From: Ptychodera flava
Taxonomy: Eukaryota > Hemichordata > Enteropneusta > Ptychoderidae
NCBI RefSeq assembly: GCF_041260155.1
Contig: NC_091939.1
Coordinates: 42,588,370-42,652,369 of the forward strand
Length of the DNA stretch: 64,000 nucleotides
Direction of reading: 5' to 3'
Shown one piece after another: positions 1 to 13,925 of the stretch. Under the pieces are notes generated by a model. The model searched no databases and was not told where the DNA came from. It saw only the letters and a program-made list of their open reading frames with translations. The position numbers and the translations under genes were made by a program. Within the stretch, counting starts at the first letter, position 1; each line of letters opens with the position of its first letter.

Positions 1-124
1 CAGAGCATTATAAATAATAATACTACCATAAATTACTTAAGAAGATTTATGAAACTCAAATAATACATACTATTACTTTTTGTACTTGAAGAAAGTTATG
101 TTGTATCACCTATACACTAAAAAT

Positions 125-713
125 TTTCCTTCCAGTGATATTACTAGTATCAATCAACACTGCTGCTCTTTTAGAGTTGACACAGGGATATCGGTCATTT
201 TGAATTTCCAAGAACAGTGAGCCTGATTTGTTTCTCTAGTACCAAAATTTTCACATGAAAACTTACCTCTAATTCTTTAATTAAGCTTATTTTCATTCAT
301 TATTATGGTTGAAGGTTTCATGGAAGAAGATTTCATCAAAATTTAAGCAATTCAATTTCAAGGCGCGTATTGCCTTAAGTTAGCATGTAGGCCCTACCTC
401 GAAACTGAAAGTCAAAATTTCTTCAAAAAACTTTCAACCATTCTCTTTCAAAATCAAGAATATAAACCGGGGACCATCGGATAGATTTTGTACTAGACAA
501 GCAAACTATTAGCCTACACATTTACCAACATTTGAAATTCAAAATGTCCTTTATCTCAGTGTTAAAATTTGGGCTACATTAAGTTTCAGTTAAAAAGAAA
601 AGTGAAATCCTCACTCCAAGAACTTAAAAATAAGGGCATACAAGATATGGACCGGGACAGTTTTTTTCAAAAGTTTGAGAATCTGAATATCTGTCCCGGT
701 GCGCGGTCCAACT
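125..713. mobile_element. Two MITE-2 copies, head to head
   Basis: Two copies of a ~350-bp non-coding family seen elsewhere in the window (2,124; 14,530; 33,075; 56,398) lie back to back in opposite orientation. The first (125-374, 5' end incomplete) ends at TTAA at 375-378. The second (379-713) is in reverse orientation and ends at TTAA at 714-717. The intact copy at 33,075 has inverted ends flanked by TTAA, so this is a piggyBac- or Kolobok-type non-autonomous element. Confidence 0.6.
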
Positions 714-717
714 TTAA

Positions 718-2123
718 TACAGGAACAACAGCCGTGACTTTGGATAATATTTTCGTCATGATCAATTTGCAAAGTATATGTTTATTCTTCAAATCGGCCT
801 ACAGTCTGTTGAAATGCTAAATTTTAGTCTTGCCAACATAACGTGTTGTGTACAATATGCGATGCTACTATCGATAAATTAATTTAACAACACAGGATAC
901 GTAGTTCATGTCTTAGACGCCAGTCAAAGCTGTCACCCGAAGACAGTGAAATTCTAATCGTAAGCGTTTCAATAAAGTTTTAAGCTTGAGCCAACCCTCA
1001 ACAAGGAGACTCGATAAATGGTTGAAGAATGCGCTTTTTATGTTTATGTGGGACATGTCATTATCATTTCTACACTAATAACTCTATTAGGCCTAAGATA
1101 AATGTTTGACGGCTAAGGGAAAGTGAAAATATAGGAACCGCAGAAGGATAAGAGTGCAAGACTGCACATGTAACTCTAGTTACGTAAAACTTTTCCGATA
1201 AAAAAACTAAACAAACAAATACTTAGGAAATTGAAATGTCTAACAAGTTCATTACTCACAGTGACTTTCTTCATTCTGGCAATCCGGACTTTCTTTACGG
1301 TCCACAGTGAGCACGACATAGCGTACGTACGTTCAACGAAGTAGCTTCGAAGAATGAAAGCAAGAGAACAATCACAGTCACGTGATTCGTCGCAGAGGGC
1401 AGCAAACAATAGTTTCGATGGCTTACGGTGTAAACCACTGGGGTTGGGGCAAATTGATCAAAATTCTGATGCGCCTTTTGCAAAAATGGCATTTTTCACA
1501 CGTTAGTAAGAAGCATATACATTGCTTGTACACGCAGATCTTCATTGTCATGAGTATACAAGCAGAAGAAATTTTAAAAGTCAATGAGGCTACTATACCG
1601 GGGAAAATCATGTGGTTCCGATATCCCATCTAACCGACCCTAAACTTTTTCTAACGCCTGTCGTTAGCGCGGAAGTAAAAGAACCGTTAAATTACGAGAG
1701 AAAAGTTCACATAAACTTCAACGAGACCTGTGACGTCATTTATTCATATTTGCAAACAATCAACATGCATCGCAGCAAGCTATAACCACTTAGCTTGTTA
1801 GGGAGGGCGGGCTCTATTAAACAAATGCTATCACAGAGACAAACAATCTTTGTTGGCTGCTATTAATAACTACTGGACTTTCGAATAAATTGAGGGACAT
1901 TATCGAGGTTTTCCTATCGTAGCTCATAGTTGATGTGCAGGCGATGTTTCTTGGCCGTAGTTGGCCTTGCATACAAATTAGAGTTGGTGGAGCTACGAAG
2001 AACTTCACCAACATTCGCATTCTTAGTTTGCGAGAAGTCAGTAGTGTACACAGTCGAAGATGTATATGCAATCGCAACAAGAGGCCTGACTTATTTGAGC
2101 CGGCAAATATTTGCATTTATTAT
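718..2123. other. No gene recognised
   Basis: Only short, low-complexity open frames occur here, with no recognisable protein similarity. A small perfect hairpin, CTAACG/CGTTAG, lies near 1,651-1,668. Confidence 0.5.
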
Positions 2124-2474
2124 GGTAGAACGCGCTTCGGGGACGGATATTCGAACTCTCAAACTTTAAAAATATTCCTTTGGCCTACCACTTGCGGGAG
2201 CTTATTTTGAAGCTTATGGAGTAAATAAAGTTTTCACAGAGGCTTAGTATTGTAAAAATCAATTTATTTTCCTCCAGTGGTAGAGACAACACAGGGATAG
2301 CGGCAATTTAAAATTTCAAATATTGGAAAGAATTGGGTAATATCTCTAGTATCAAATTTTGCATGGTGGCCCCGGTTTTTATATTTGATTTTGAAAAGGG
2401 AATGGTGAAAAGTTTGTTTGAGGAAAATTTGAGAAAAAAATTTTAAGTCTTTCATTTTCGAGGCGCTAATTACC
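2124..2474 (+). mobile_element. MITE-2 copy
   Basis: Diverged copy of the ~350-bp TTAA MITE-2 family, with the same internal order of motifs as the intact copy at 33,075-33,431 but in the opposite orientation. The ends are degenerate and limits are approximate. Confidence 0.6.
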
Positions 2475-2494
2475 TTTGTCCGGTCACGATCTGA

Positions 2495-2680
2495 TACGCA
2501 AGCACTCTACTCAGTGTAATCATATTGGCGGCCGTAAGGATCTTATACTACTTTCCGGACAAACTCTGGCTAGCCTTGTGCCTAGCACTCTACTCAGTGT
2601 AACCATACTGTTATTATTGGCCGTAAGGATCTTATGTTAGGTACTTACAGGACAAACTCTGGCTTGTACCCAGCGCTACG
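2495..2680. repeat. Two-copy tandem repeat, about 90-100 bp
   Basis: The block containing GCACTCTACTCAGTGTAA, GGCCGTAAGGATCTTAT and GGACAAACTCTGGCT appears twice in a row with small differences. Non-coding. From 2,681 to 3,261 nothing further is recognised. Confidence 0.75.
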
Positions 2681-3264
2681 AGTATGGCGAGAGTGTCCGG
2701 CTTTGGCTACGCCGCCTCCCACCTCCGGAGGCTCTGACATGAGTCTTTTATAACTTTTAACATTCAAGGCCAGTTTATTTTTTGATGGGACTTCTTTCAT
2801 GACGTATATATTTTGTCTTGCACCGATAAGTTTGCTTTAATATTGAGGTAAAAAGATCCATGGTTTGCTGTACATAATTGTTCACGAATCAGGCTAGCAA
2901 AGTATAGGTTAATTACCATTTCGTATATAACTACTTGGTACTATTCATATATTCGTTAAATACATAATACCGGCATTTCAGTCTACCTTTCACATCATGG
3001 ATTCTATCTTATTATGAATCTTTCCTTTAAGATATATCATCTCTTTATTTTTGTCAATGATGGATATTAAGCGTGGTGTCACTTTACCATTATACCGCAT
3101 AGTACAGTCAGCAGTGTTGTTGTTGATAATCATATTCACGTCCGGACTGGAATTCATTTGTCAACAATAACAATAGTCATTATACGTGCATAGGCTTTGT
3201 TGACATACATATGCTATGGAGTTGGACAGGAAACAGCATTTGATTTACAGCACAAGAAAACTTA

Positions 3265-6200
3265 TAGTCCAGTCAATCTAAGCCAAAAAAGGGGTAAACC
3301 TAGGACTAATTGCAACAGAAATTATTTCTTCACCATGCATTTTGGAAAGGTCCCAGAAATAACATACTAAAAGTATAATAAAATCTAAGGGGTGCAACAG
3401 TGTCTAATTTGCATAAATGTAAAGGGGGCTCATGGGTATAAAATTGTCGCTGATAGATGGTTTCTACTTAAAATATGTGGCTAAACATGATTTTGATACA
3501 GGTTTTTTGGCTTATTTGCCTCGTTTTTTGTCTAGGCAATGTTGATGGCTATATTTTATCGTCATAGAAATATTCCTCATTTGCATAAATCCAATATGGC
3601 CGCCACAACACCTCACTTTTCTTTGATTTTCTCTAATTAATAACTATTTTTAAGCTACTACTGACAGCAATAGAATAATTTTTTCTCTTTGTATTTTAGA
3701 GAAGTCCCAGAATAACATACTAAAAGCCTAGTACAATCTAGAATTGTAAACAGTGCCTAATTTGCATAGATTTATTAAGATAATGGATACAAATTTGGTG
3801 CTGATAGAATGTTTCTGCTAAAACTATTTGCCTAACGTGATATGTTATGCAGGATTTTAGCTTATTTGCCTTGTTTTTGGTCTAGGTAATGTTGATGGAA
3901 ATATTTTGTCATCATAGGAATATTCCTCATTTGCATAAATCCAATATGGCCGCCACAACACCTCACTTTTCTTTGATTTTCTCTAATTAATAACTATTTT
4001 AAGCTACTCTGACAGCAACAGAATATTTTTTCACTTTGTATTTTAGAGAAGTCCTAGAATAACATACTAAAGCCTAGTACAATCTAGATCGTAAACAGTG
4101 CCTAATTTGCATAGATGTGAAGGATTATGGTTACAAACTTGGTGCAGATACAATTTTTCTGCTAAAAATAATTGGCTAAACATGATATATGCAGGTTTTG
4201 GGATTATTTGCCATGTTTTTTGCATAGGCAATGTTGATGGAAATATTTTGTCGACATAGAGATATTCTCATTTGCGTAAATCCAATATGGCCGCCACAAC
4301 ACTTTGCTTTTCTTTGTATATCCCTAATTAATAACTATTTTAAGCTACTTCTGACAGTAATAGAATTATTTTTTCACCGTGTATTTTAGAGAGGTCCTAG
4401 AATGACATACTAAAAGTCCAATACAATCTAAGGATATAACATTACCTAATTTGTATAGATATAAACGGTTAATGGGTGCAATACATTCACTGATAAAAGA
4501 AATATGCATATTGAATTGAGAAAAACGCGACATTATGTTAAGTAATGTATGCATTTATCTTATTTTTTGGCCTGGCAATATTTTTGAATATATTTTATCG
4601 CCCGAGAAATATTCCCAATTGGCGTTAATCAAGTATGACTGCCACTGTGTTTCACTTTTCTCTGCATTTTACATAAAAGTTATATTTAATCTACAACAAA
4701 AGTAGTTTATGTTTGCGCTCTGTATTAAGGAAGGGTCTCAGGACGATAAATAAAATGACTAGTAAACCCTGAGAGGAAGGGGTGAGACAGTGCATAATTT
4801 GAATAAATGTAAACTCAGTAATGGGAACAAAATCGTTGCTGTTAATAGATTTCATAAAATATATTGAGCAAATTGACATTTTATTCAAGCAATTTGATTA
4901 TTTAATGTAAATTTTTTGGTTGTAGGCAATGCATAAAATCATTTAAGATTCCTCATTTTACATAACTGCAATGTGCCCTTCCTACCACTTAACTTTTCCC
5001 TTTCTTTCATCTATAAATGATTATATATAATGTTAAAAAATAACCGAGATCATTAGAACTATTTCTTCATTGTAAATTTAGTAGGGACATGGAAATTACA
5101 TACCGCAAGTTTAATGAAGTTGTGCATAAGACAACTAATTTACCCAAATGCTAAATGGGTCATAGATGCTATACAAACCTGGTGCTGATAATCTATTTAC
5201 GAAAGTGATTTAAGAGATAAGCTAGCATTGTATGACTATGTAAGATCATTTTTGTGTTTTTAGTTTAGACAATGTTGTCAAATAAAAATGTTCTTATTTG
5301 CATTAGTCCAATTCAACCATGTCCCTTCCTTTTTCTAATTGGAACATGAATTATTTCTCACCTTAATACTTAAAAAGGTCCAATAAAAGGTATATTCAAA
5401 GTCTAATACAATCTACATTGCCCAACAGGGCTAATTTTAAAAGATTTTATAGGAAATGCCTACACTCTATTAAATGTAATACTTCAAACTGGCAATGTTA
5501 CACAATATCGTAAAGAGAGATTGGAAGTTTTTACTAACATTGCTAAATATATTTTACCTAATTTTGAGCGATTCCTCATGTGCATAAATCCTATATGATG
5601 ACCATTAAAACAATTTTCTTTAATTTTCCAAATTGACGTCAACTTATTTAATTAATTATGTTATCAGTAAAATGAGAAGTTACATTAAGAGACACTACTT
5701 GTTTAATACTTTAAATTCTTCCTATGGAAAGATGTCCATTTTATAACTTGAATGATCATTTTATAACTTGAATGAACATTTTGCTCAGTACAAAAATTGA
5801 CATGATTATTTATTTTCTGTGTATTTTAACTCATTGTAATGATTATATACTAATAGGCCTACAGAATGAAAAGCCCTGTAAAAATAAACAATTATTGATT
5901 CGTATAGTTCATTTCAATTACCTAGAGAATTTGCATAATGTCAATAACATTGGGAACTTACTGGAAGATTTGGATTTCTTAATGCATACCAAATTGCTTG
6001 GCCAAATAACCACACTTTGTACTAAGTGAGGCTGAAGAAAATTTGTGTTTCAGCTTTATTTTCTTTTATTTTCACCCTTACCCGTATTACTAATATAGAT
6101 TAAGTGTTGGTAAAATGTAATTAAAGACCAGGTTGTGTGGTCACTGGTAAATCAGATATACTTTTGACTTTGTGCATCTTGCCTGTTCATGCCACATACA

Positions 6201-8047
6201 GAAATTTATGATAATAATGATAAATAAATTATAATGATCATGATGATATAGAGGTACAATTGTTATACTATACTGCCAATTATCATGAAATATGGATAAC
6301 GAAAGCTGTTCCTTTATCAGCTAAAAGACATTACAATAATCAAAGGACACTGCTTTTCTCAAAATTTTGAAATTTCTTGAAGACAACAATTGAAAATTAA
6401 TATAAAGTCATATAATGGACTGAAGAGAGAGATTTCCTGTTTAATCTTACCGTACACAGCCATAGCATTTGAGGAAAAACTAAAAAAAATCTGTTGACTG
6501 AATCATGATAATCTAAATCAATGGTAAAAGCAAATCTAGATACTTTTCACAATGTTACATGGTCTAGCTGCTCTTTCTAATTTTTATAACCATGAAACAA
6601 GAAAACCAAAATGTGAAGGGATTTGCATCACAGAAGCTGCCGTTAACGAGTTTATCAATTAGGATATCAAATTTTGACATCAAATCATCATAAAATTGGT
6701 TATCCTGTATTTTGAACCTTATGGAAGTCTCACCTCAGATTGGCCAGACTTTCAATTCCTTGAGTGATCGATCTTATTGGTAATAATACAAAAGTCTAAT
6801 AATCTGCAAATGGGAAGTTCGTTACGTAACAGCCCCACGAGTGATACTTGCACATCTAAGATCTGATATGATACGCAGTACAATTATATCATCCTATGCT
6901 TCACATCTTTTCATTGAGTTGCCCTTCCCCATACTTATGGGTTCTACCATGAACTGCAGCAGCATGAATAACCCCGGAAGAAAGCAAAATCTAGACTTTC
7001 TGTTGTCAACGAAAGGATTCTGGCTGTAAACAAATGAACCACCTAGAGGAAGATGTAAACAGAGAGGAAGAGGAAGAAATTTTGATATGATAATGACTAT
7101 CATAATAATTGTCATCCCCACTACCATCATGGTGATTCAAATGATGTTCGTGTTTATACTAATGATAGTTTAATAATGAGAAAGATGATTCACAGGCACA
7201 ACCGTTAAGTGTGGTGAACCATTTATTAGTAACTGAATATTTCCATCATCATTGAAGATAGTGACCAAAAGCATAAAATATTCCTTCAAAAATTTTACTG
7301 CAATTGAACATGTTGTAGGAGAAAATGACTGAAAATGACAATTGATGTCAAATTATTGAACACGTCCAATGATTTTTTATGAATAACCTTATGAATAACC
7401 TTATCGTCGTAAAAGAAAGAAGAATATCCAAAGAAAGAATTCTGATTCCTTTTATTTAAACAGTAATGCTCTGAAACTCTTCTCTTTATTCATTGCATTT
7501 CTGAATAACCAGAAAATGTCAATGGAAGCTATTGTAGGCTTATTGCATTCAGAAGACCGTTTGTGTCAATTATGCAAATTAGGCCTTTTGTATTAAAATA
7601 ATTAGCATGCAAGTTAGGTCAACCTCATTTGTTTTAGGTAATTCTTGCAAAACCTTAACAATTTCATAGAGAAAAAAAATTGTTTAAATATGAGCTTAAA
7701 CATTCATTTTGTCTGAAGTAGTGGAAAAACTGCGAATATATGCAAATTACTTAATTTGCATAATCTTTATTGTTCAAGACATTTAGAAAATAACTGTTGA
7801 ACCTTACTAAATTGTGTTGCAATGATAAAAGTCACTTGAATTCAGTTTACATGCCCAAAATGTGAGTATAGCAGTTATTTTAAAGGCGATATATAGCTAA
7901 TTTGAATAATGCAAATTAACCGATTTGCACCCCTTAGATTTTCCTATACTTTTAATATGTCATTAGTGAGACCTTTCCAAAGGTCATGGTGAAGAAATAA
8001 TTTCTGTTGCAATTAGTCCTAGGTTAAACCCTAAAATGACTGGACTA
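3265..8047. mobile_element. 4.8-kb non-autonomous TIR element
   Basis: The left end (TAGTCCAGTCA, followed by CCTAGGACTAATTGCAACAG) recurs as its reverse complement at the right end, and the similarity runs inward for about 150 bp. TTA stands on both outer sides (3,262-3,264 and 8,048-8,050) as a possible 3-bp target duplication. There is no transposase-like frame inside. The left half is a tandem array; the right half is AT-rich non-coding sequence with fragments of the same units in reverse (7,560-7,930). The superfamily is not settled. Confidence 0.75.
3320..5640. repeat. Degenerate tandem array, ~290-365 bp unit, about 7 copies
   Basis: Each unit repeats the order: AATAACATACTAAAAG, CTAATTTGCATA, GGCAATGTTGATGG, ATTCCTCATTTGCATAAATC, CAATATGGCCGCCACAACAC. 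Units start near 3,330, 3,700, 4,050, 4,390, 4,733, 5,087 and 5,380. The first three are very alike and later ones decay steadily. The unit start matches the subterminal part of the enclosing element's TIR, so the array probably grew from that end. Confidence 0.8.
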
Positions 8048-9509
8048 TTAATGTATGACAACTTTTTACAGCAAATGGCCTTATATTAATATCTTTACTT
8101 GTAATTGGCCCTATAACAAAGCCAGTAGTTCTATCAAGCTAATATATACACATTTCGAACTTTTGAGTTTGGAGGGGGTGTCTCATTTTTGAAAGGGCAT
8201 CAGAGGGAAAGTCATATTTTAGAAAGGGGCAACGGGGGGGGGGGTCGGGATCCACATTTTACCTGATGGATGATCACTCTCAGTTCCTCCCACCCGGCAC
8301 TCCGTCATAATAACTGAAGGCTCTCTTATTTATAAATTCTCGATGGCGATGTCCTCGATATGCGTATTGTTTAAGCTTAGGCCGAACAAAAACAAATTGT
8401 GCTTTTCCGATAACCCGACCTACCCCATTTTTACCTGCCGAAAATTTTTAGAGCTACGTAAACACGGAAGTAAAAAAAGAAAGGAAAAAGCCCGTAAAAT
8501 CACGCGTTCGTTACTTGGCATTTGATTTTTGTTTGAACGAGGATGTCTTTTATCACCCCCCCCCCCCCCTTATATGTGTGATACATTTTCTGGAAATGTT
8601 GTAGGCCAGTATTTGACCGCGGCCCTGAACGCCTGAAAAATGCATATTTAAAAATAGAAAAATGTTGGAAAAAAAATCCTGCCGACCTACCTACCCTTTT
8701 TTTGAAAACCATGTTGGAACAGCACAATTTATTTATTTATTTATTTATTTATTTATTGGCCTTAGACATGCTCCATTCGTCCAAGATGCGCAGCAACTCG
8801 TACCCAATTGCACCTGAGGTTGTCACTTTGTCGTTTTCGAAGACAAACGAGCCCTATTATTTGTTTCTTGATTGTCTGAGGTAGAATTCATACTGCGATA
8901 GCAAGAAGAAGACTTCGCTGAGACCGAGACACCCCTACCCCCGCCCAACATGCCCCACCCCTGGGGACGGATATTTAAGCAACCCCCTTTGGCTGCACGC
9001 GCGCGCAAGCGCATTTTACGAGCATATAGTATGCGCATGCGCTGGTATATCCATATATAAAGTTCACACTGTTCTGCATGCGGAGGTGTGAATCTGTCAT
9101 TATCGTGTCTCACACTGTGTTACAGAGAAGAGAGATCCGTTCCCAGACTTGAAAAGGTGATGGTGGACTCTGTAATGAATTCACAATTCTACAATGTTCC
9201 TGTTTACCCTCTGTAAGCCGATGATCTTCCGAAATTCATGTAGTTCTGATCAGCCAGAACTCTGCGGGCGCGGGCTGTAGTGTCTGTCACGTCCACTTTT
9301 ATCGAGGGTCGGTATGTATCATACATATATATGCCTTTTCAATTACAATTTAGAAGCTTTAAGCGAATCATTTGAGATGAGAAAGTCTAGAGGGACTATA
9401 ATACTGACACTGCGCTTTTCCTAAAGGTCGCGAAAATAGATCAATGAATCACGGTCTCGTCCGAGTCGAAGACAAAAGTCGGAAACACATTCGACATATT
9501 ACCAGCACA
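8048..9509. other. No gene; simple-sequence tracts
   Basis: No gene recognised. It holds homopolymer G and C runs near 8,226-8,245 and 8,556-8,570 and a (TTTA)n microsatellite at about 8,727-8,757. Confidence 0.5.
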
Positions 9510-9637
9510 GCTGCAGTACAGTAGCTCGAGGTTTTGCCTGGGTATTTGGGTCGGACGGCAAAACCCGTATCTGCCGTATCTGGTTTTGCCGTCCGACCCA
9601 AAAACCCAGGCAAAACCTCGAGCTACTGTACTGCAGC
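9510..9637. repeat. Near-perfect hairpin, 56-bp arms
   Basis: Arms at 9,510-9,565 and 9,582-9,637 are reverse complements with one mismatch; the 16-bp loop (9,566-9,581) is a doubled CGTATCTG-type motif. Weaker pairing continues outward (CAGCACAG against CTGTG). It could be a foldback MITE or a transcribed hairpin such as a small-RNA precursor; the sequence does not decide between these. From 9,638 to 10,111 nothing is recognised. Confidence 0.85.
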
Positions 9638-11324
9638 TACAGTTGCTGTGCCAAAGGTATCTCGACCACTTTACCTAAAAAACACCATTCCCACACCGTA
9701 TGAGTTTGCATGAATGAAGACAGCTGCAGCTTTATACAAGTTCACTATCCTTTGCATTCGTTTTTAAGGATTTCACTAATTGTTATTCATTTTCTCATGC
9801 GTCTGAGCGTCAAACAAGAAAATTCAGTCACATAGGGGCTTCAAGAAGCAATGAGCAAAGCGCCTAGTGTGGAATAATACATATGCGCAATATGTAATCA
9901 GATAGTGATTATATGCACAATCACGAGCTTTTACAACTGGTGATTCCCTTTCCTGTGAATGCTGATGAATTTTGAATTCATATTTGCTGCTCTTAAAGGC
10001 CCGTATCAATAAAATCAGTCATGGGGAGGGGATCTTTCTTCAGATCCACCGCCGGGAAATGTTTCCAAATAAAATTGTTGGCCTAGACTAAATATAAACA
10101 TGGTCCCATTTTTAACCCCTTGAGTGCTATAAATTTTTCCCTCTAAAATTTTAGTGTAACATTTTATCCATTTTTAGCTCCACTGTCAGCGACGCGGAGC
10201 TTATCAAATAGGTTGATTTTCAGTTGTCGTCCGTCGTCCGTCGTCGTCCGTCAACAATTGCCTTCTCCTCTGAAACCGCAAGTCCAATTGCTTTGAAATT
10301 TTACATGCAGCTCACTTGGGGTGACTTTACTTAAATTTGTTCAAATCATGGTGAAATTTGCATATTTGTATTTTTGGGGCATTTTTTGGTGTTTTTGGTA
10401 AAAAAATCTTCTTCTCTGAAACCGCTTGTCCGATTGCTTTGAAATTTGATATGCAGTTTAACTTAGGGCGACTTCAGTCAGATTTGTTCAAATCGTGGTG
10501 AAATTTGCATATTTGTATTTTTAAGGCAATTTTTGTCATTTTTGGTAAAAAAATCTTTAAAAATCTTCTTCTTCAAAACTACCAGTCAGATAGCTTTGAT
10601 ATTTGGTACATATGTCCCTAGGGATGATCTATTTCAGATTTATTCAAATTGTGCATTTTTAAGGCAATTTTTGCCATTTTTGGTCAAAAAATGTATTTCT
10701 CTAAAAGTACTGGTCTGATAGTTTTGAAATTTGGTATACAGGTTTCTACAGACGAACTAAGTAATATATACGGAATTTCTGATGAAATCTGTAATTTTGT
10801 ATTTTTGGGGCAATTTTTGCCATTTTTGGTCAAAAAATGTGTATTTCCAAAAGTACTCATCTGATAGCTTTGAAACTTGGTATACAGGTTCCTACAGATA
10901 AACTAAATGATATTTATTGAAATTATGATGAAATCTGCAATTTTGTATTTTTGGGGCAATTTTTGCCACTTTTGGTCAAAAAATGTGTATTTCCAAAACT
11001 ACTCATCTGATAGCTTTGCAATTTGGTATACAGGTTCCTACAGATCACCTTAATGATATTTATGGAAATTATGATGAAATCTGCAATTTTGTAATTTTGG
11101 GGCAATTTTTGCCATTTTTGGTCAAAAAATGTGTTTCTCAAAAAGTACTGGTCTGATAGCTTTGAAATTTGGTATACAGGTTTCTACAGATGAGCTAAGT
11201 AATATATATGGAATTTCTGATGAAATCTGTAATTTTGTATTTTTGGGGCAATTTTTGCCATTTTTGATCAAAAAATGTGTATTTCCAAATGTACTCATCT
11301 GATAGCTTTGAAACTTGGTATATA

Positions 11325-13703
11325 CAGTCTGCCACAGAACCCCCGATTTCCGGTACCATTGTATCATGGGTAATTTGGGCCAAAATGGCGTTCTCGGCGA
11401 GACTCGCTGATCAGTGGAAAACAACAACTCTCTCAACTCGGCATTTCAACACGAATTCGCGATGCTCCGTGTTTATTTCTATTCCGACGTTGTGGCCCAA
11501 GTTCGAAAGAATACCATCAAAGCCATATGTCACAAAATTACCCAGTTTTATTGCCATGATCATTTTTTAAAATCCGGTCGCTAAAAATAGCTTATTTTGC
11601 AATAAACAACTTCAAAAACGTGTACTTTTGTTTCCAAAGAACGATATGCGAAGACACGTGTACGATTACGATCGATACCTTTCTGACTAATGGTGAATGG
11701 GTCAGCTCGGTGATCGAATGCGTCATTGTCTCGTAAAACCGCCAGAAACCACAGATGGTAAATTCGTCAAAATCGTTGATTTTACGGATTTTTAAGAGGT
11801 CGTACAGATCACAGCGTTTATTTAGTTTTGAACCAGAGAGTAGAATCATGTACAGTAACATGCCGCCATCGGAAGGAACCTGTTGGTGGTCATGCTTGCA
11901 TACTTTTACTGGCCTGTCAACAGTAGAATCCAACATGCACTATTTCCGGGGGTTGGAGCAGTACATTTTCGCGAGCGTGTACTTTTGTGTCCAAAAATGA
12001 AATACGCACAATATTGTCATCAGCGTGTAATACCGTTGACATTAAAAACCTACGTTGTAAAATTGAGTGGAATTCTGATGCGACGACTGGTTTGAAGACA
12101 CTCGAATTTCAAGTAAAAACGTAAAATTCTGTACGATTTCAACCACTTCAACACACCACTGAAATACGAAAACACACACAGCGATGCCGTTGAATTTCCA
12201 GTGGGTTAGTCCGGACAACATGCTCTTTCAAGCTGCCCATCAATATCTAGGCTGTACCCTTGTCAAACTTTAGAACGTTATCGGATCGTGATGACAGTCA
12301 TAAAATTGTAAAGTGACACATGTCAAATTCCTCAAATTAAGGGCAGTAAACACCGTTCTATCCAATCATAGCATATGCAACACAGTCTGGTCTCCTCCTA
12401 CTGAACTCTGACACTCAAATTTTGCATGATCACCCTCTATATAAGGTAAAATGGGCAGAACATGCTTCTTTTTTGGCATATTGCATTTGGCGGGAAATTC
12501 TGGCATGTCCTAAGGACACGCCCAACAATAATGTCACATGACATATTTTGGCAACCGCCATTGGCCAGCTACTTTTATTATTGACACAAGGCGACGTGAA
12601 TGAATATATTACTAACCAAGGTCACTCATCATTTACGCGCAAGTAGCCCCGAACGAAACACCAGCTCGTCTTCATCTTTGCTGAATATTTCATTGCCGTC
12701 TTCATTTTATTGTAGAAATCACTTTCAATACTGTATTCTGAAAGTTTTGATGTTTTTTGCACGAATTATGTCTACATAACGTAGGCTCCTGTTTGTTCGT
12801 GAGCGCTTTAGTAGTGCCAGCGGGTGCCAAACTAGTCCAGTTGGTGAGTGACTGGTACTGATTAAATACCTTCATGCCGAGTCGGAGTATTTTCATCGTC
12901 TTTTTCAATTAATAATCAAGTAGGTTATCACGTTCAACAGTGTGTGTTGAAAAGTCGGTGAAATATTGTATATTTTAAAGTAGATAATTATGATTACTTA
13001 GCTCTTGAGTTTATGATGCATGGCCATGCAACACGCTGTGATATAATTTGATACAGTTCATTGTTAGCAAACGTGTCAAAAGCCCTTGGCAACACTAGCG
13101 ATCACAAAATTCTTCTTTCAACGAAAATTATATTGTATCACTTATTCTGGTAAGTCTGTGAGCGAAACGTGCAAAAAGACAACACAATTGCTTTCGAGGG
13201 CATTGATAATTACGTTGATAATTAATCAACATGCTGTCAAAAAATGTTTCAACATTTGATTGGGCATGTAGCTATCTGAAACGCTACCTATTTGAATTTA
13301 GTTCATCATTGTTGCTGTCTAGCTGTGATATCGCAGCGGTACTTGTGGCGTATATCGAACGCGCTTGGGTCATTCGGGTCATCGCCACAGTCTGCGCTGG
13401 CGGAAACCATTTTTATTGTGGGGCCGAAGCGAATGCTAATGTGAGTACGGTTGGCTTGTAATTGCACAGATATTTCTAATATTTGCGATTCAATTACTTA
13501 GTAGGAGTTTCAAATAAATTAGCAGCTGAGAAAGCGAGAAATAATATAGTTTAGAAGCACTTAATAATTTTTTTTGGATCACACGTAACTGGCAATATCC
13601 CCCTTCCATAGTGAGAAGTACCATGCATAATGTCATTGCTTTAGATCCAATCAAATTGCTGGTACCGGACACACCCCCAAATCAGGGGTTCTGTGGCAGA
13701 CTG
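11325..13703. mobile_element. 2.4-kb TIR element inside the Helentron-like element
   Basis: Both ends read CAGTCTGCCACAGAACCC going inward, and the similarity continues to GGTACC. ATA on each side (11,322-11,324 and 13,704-13,706) is a possible 3-bp duplication. The core repeat of the host element resumes in register across the insertion. No transposase-like frame is visible inside, and the superfamily is undetermined. Confidence 0.8.
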
Positions 13704-13823
13704 ATAGGTTTCTATAGATGAACTAAATAATATTTTTTGAAATTATGATGAAATCTGCAATTTTGAATTTTTGGGTCAATTTTTTCCATTTTTGGTTAAA
13801 AAATGTGTTTCTCAAAATATACT

Positions 13824-13925
13824 GTTTTCGTGTCTTGTAAGCCCTTGGGGCTGGGTGTGGCAACCAAGCTGTTTAAGACCACACATGACACTTTAATAAA
13901 TAGATATAACATAACATAACATAAC
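13824..13925 (+). mobile_element. SINE-like retroposed fragment
   Basis: About 100 bp interrupt a core repeat: a unique body (GTAAGCCCTTGGGGCTGGG onward) and an ATAAC-repeat tail, ATAACATAACATAACATAAC. A short body with a simple-repeat tail is typical of a 5'-truncated SINE or LINE end. No A/B box is visible. Confidence 0.5.
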
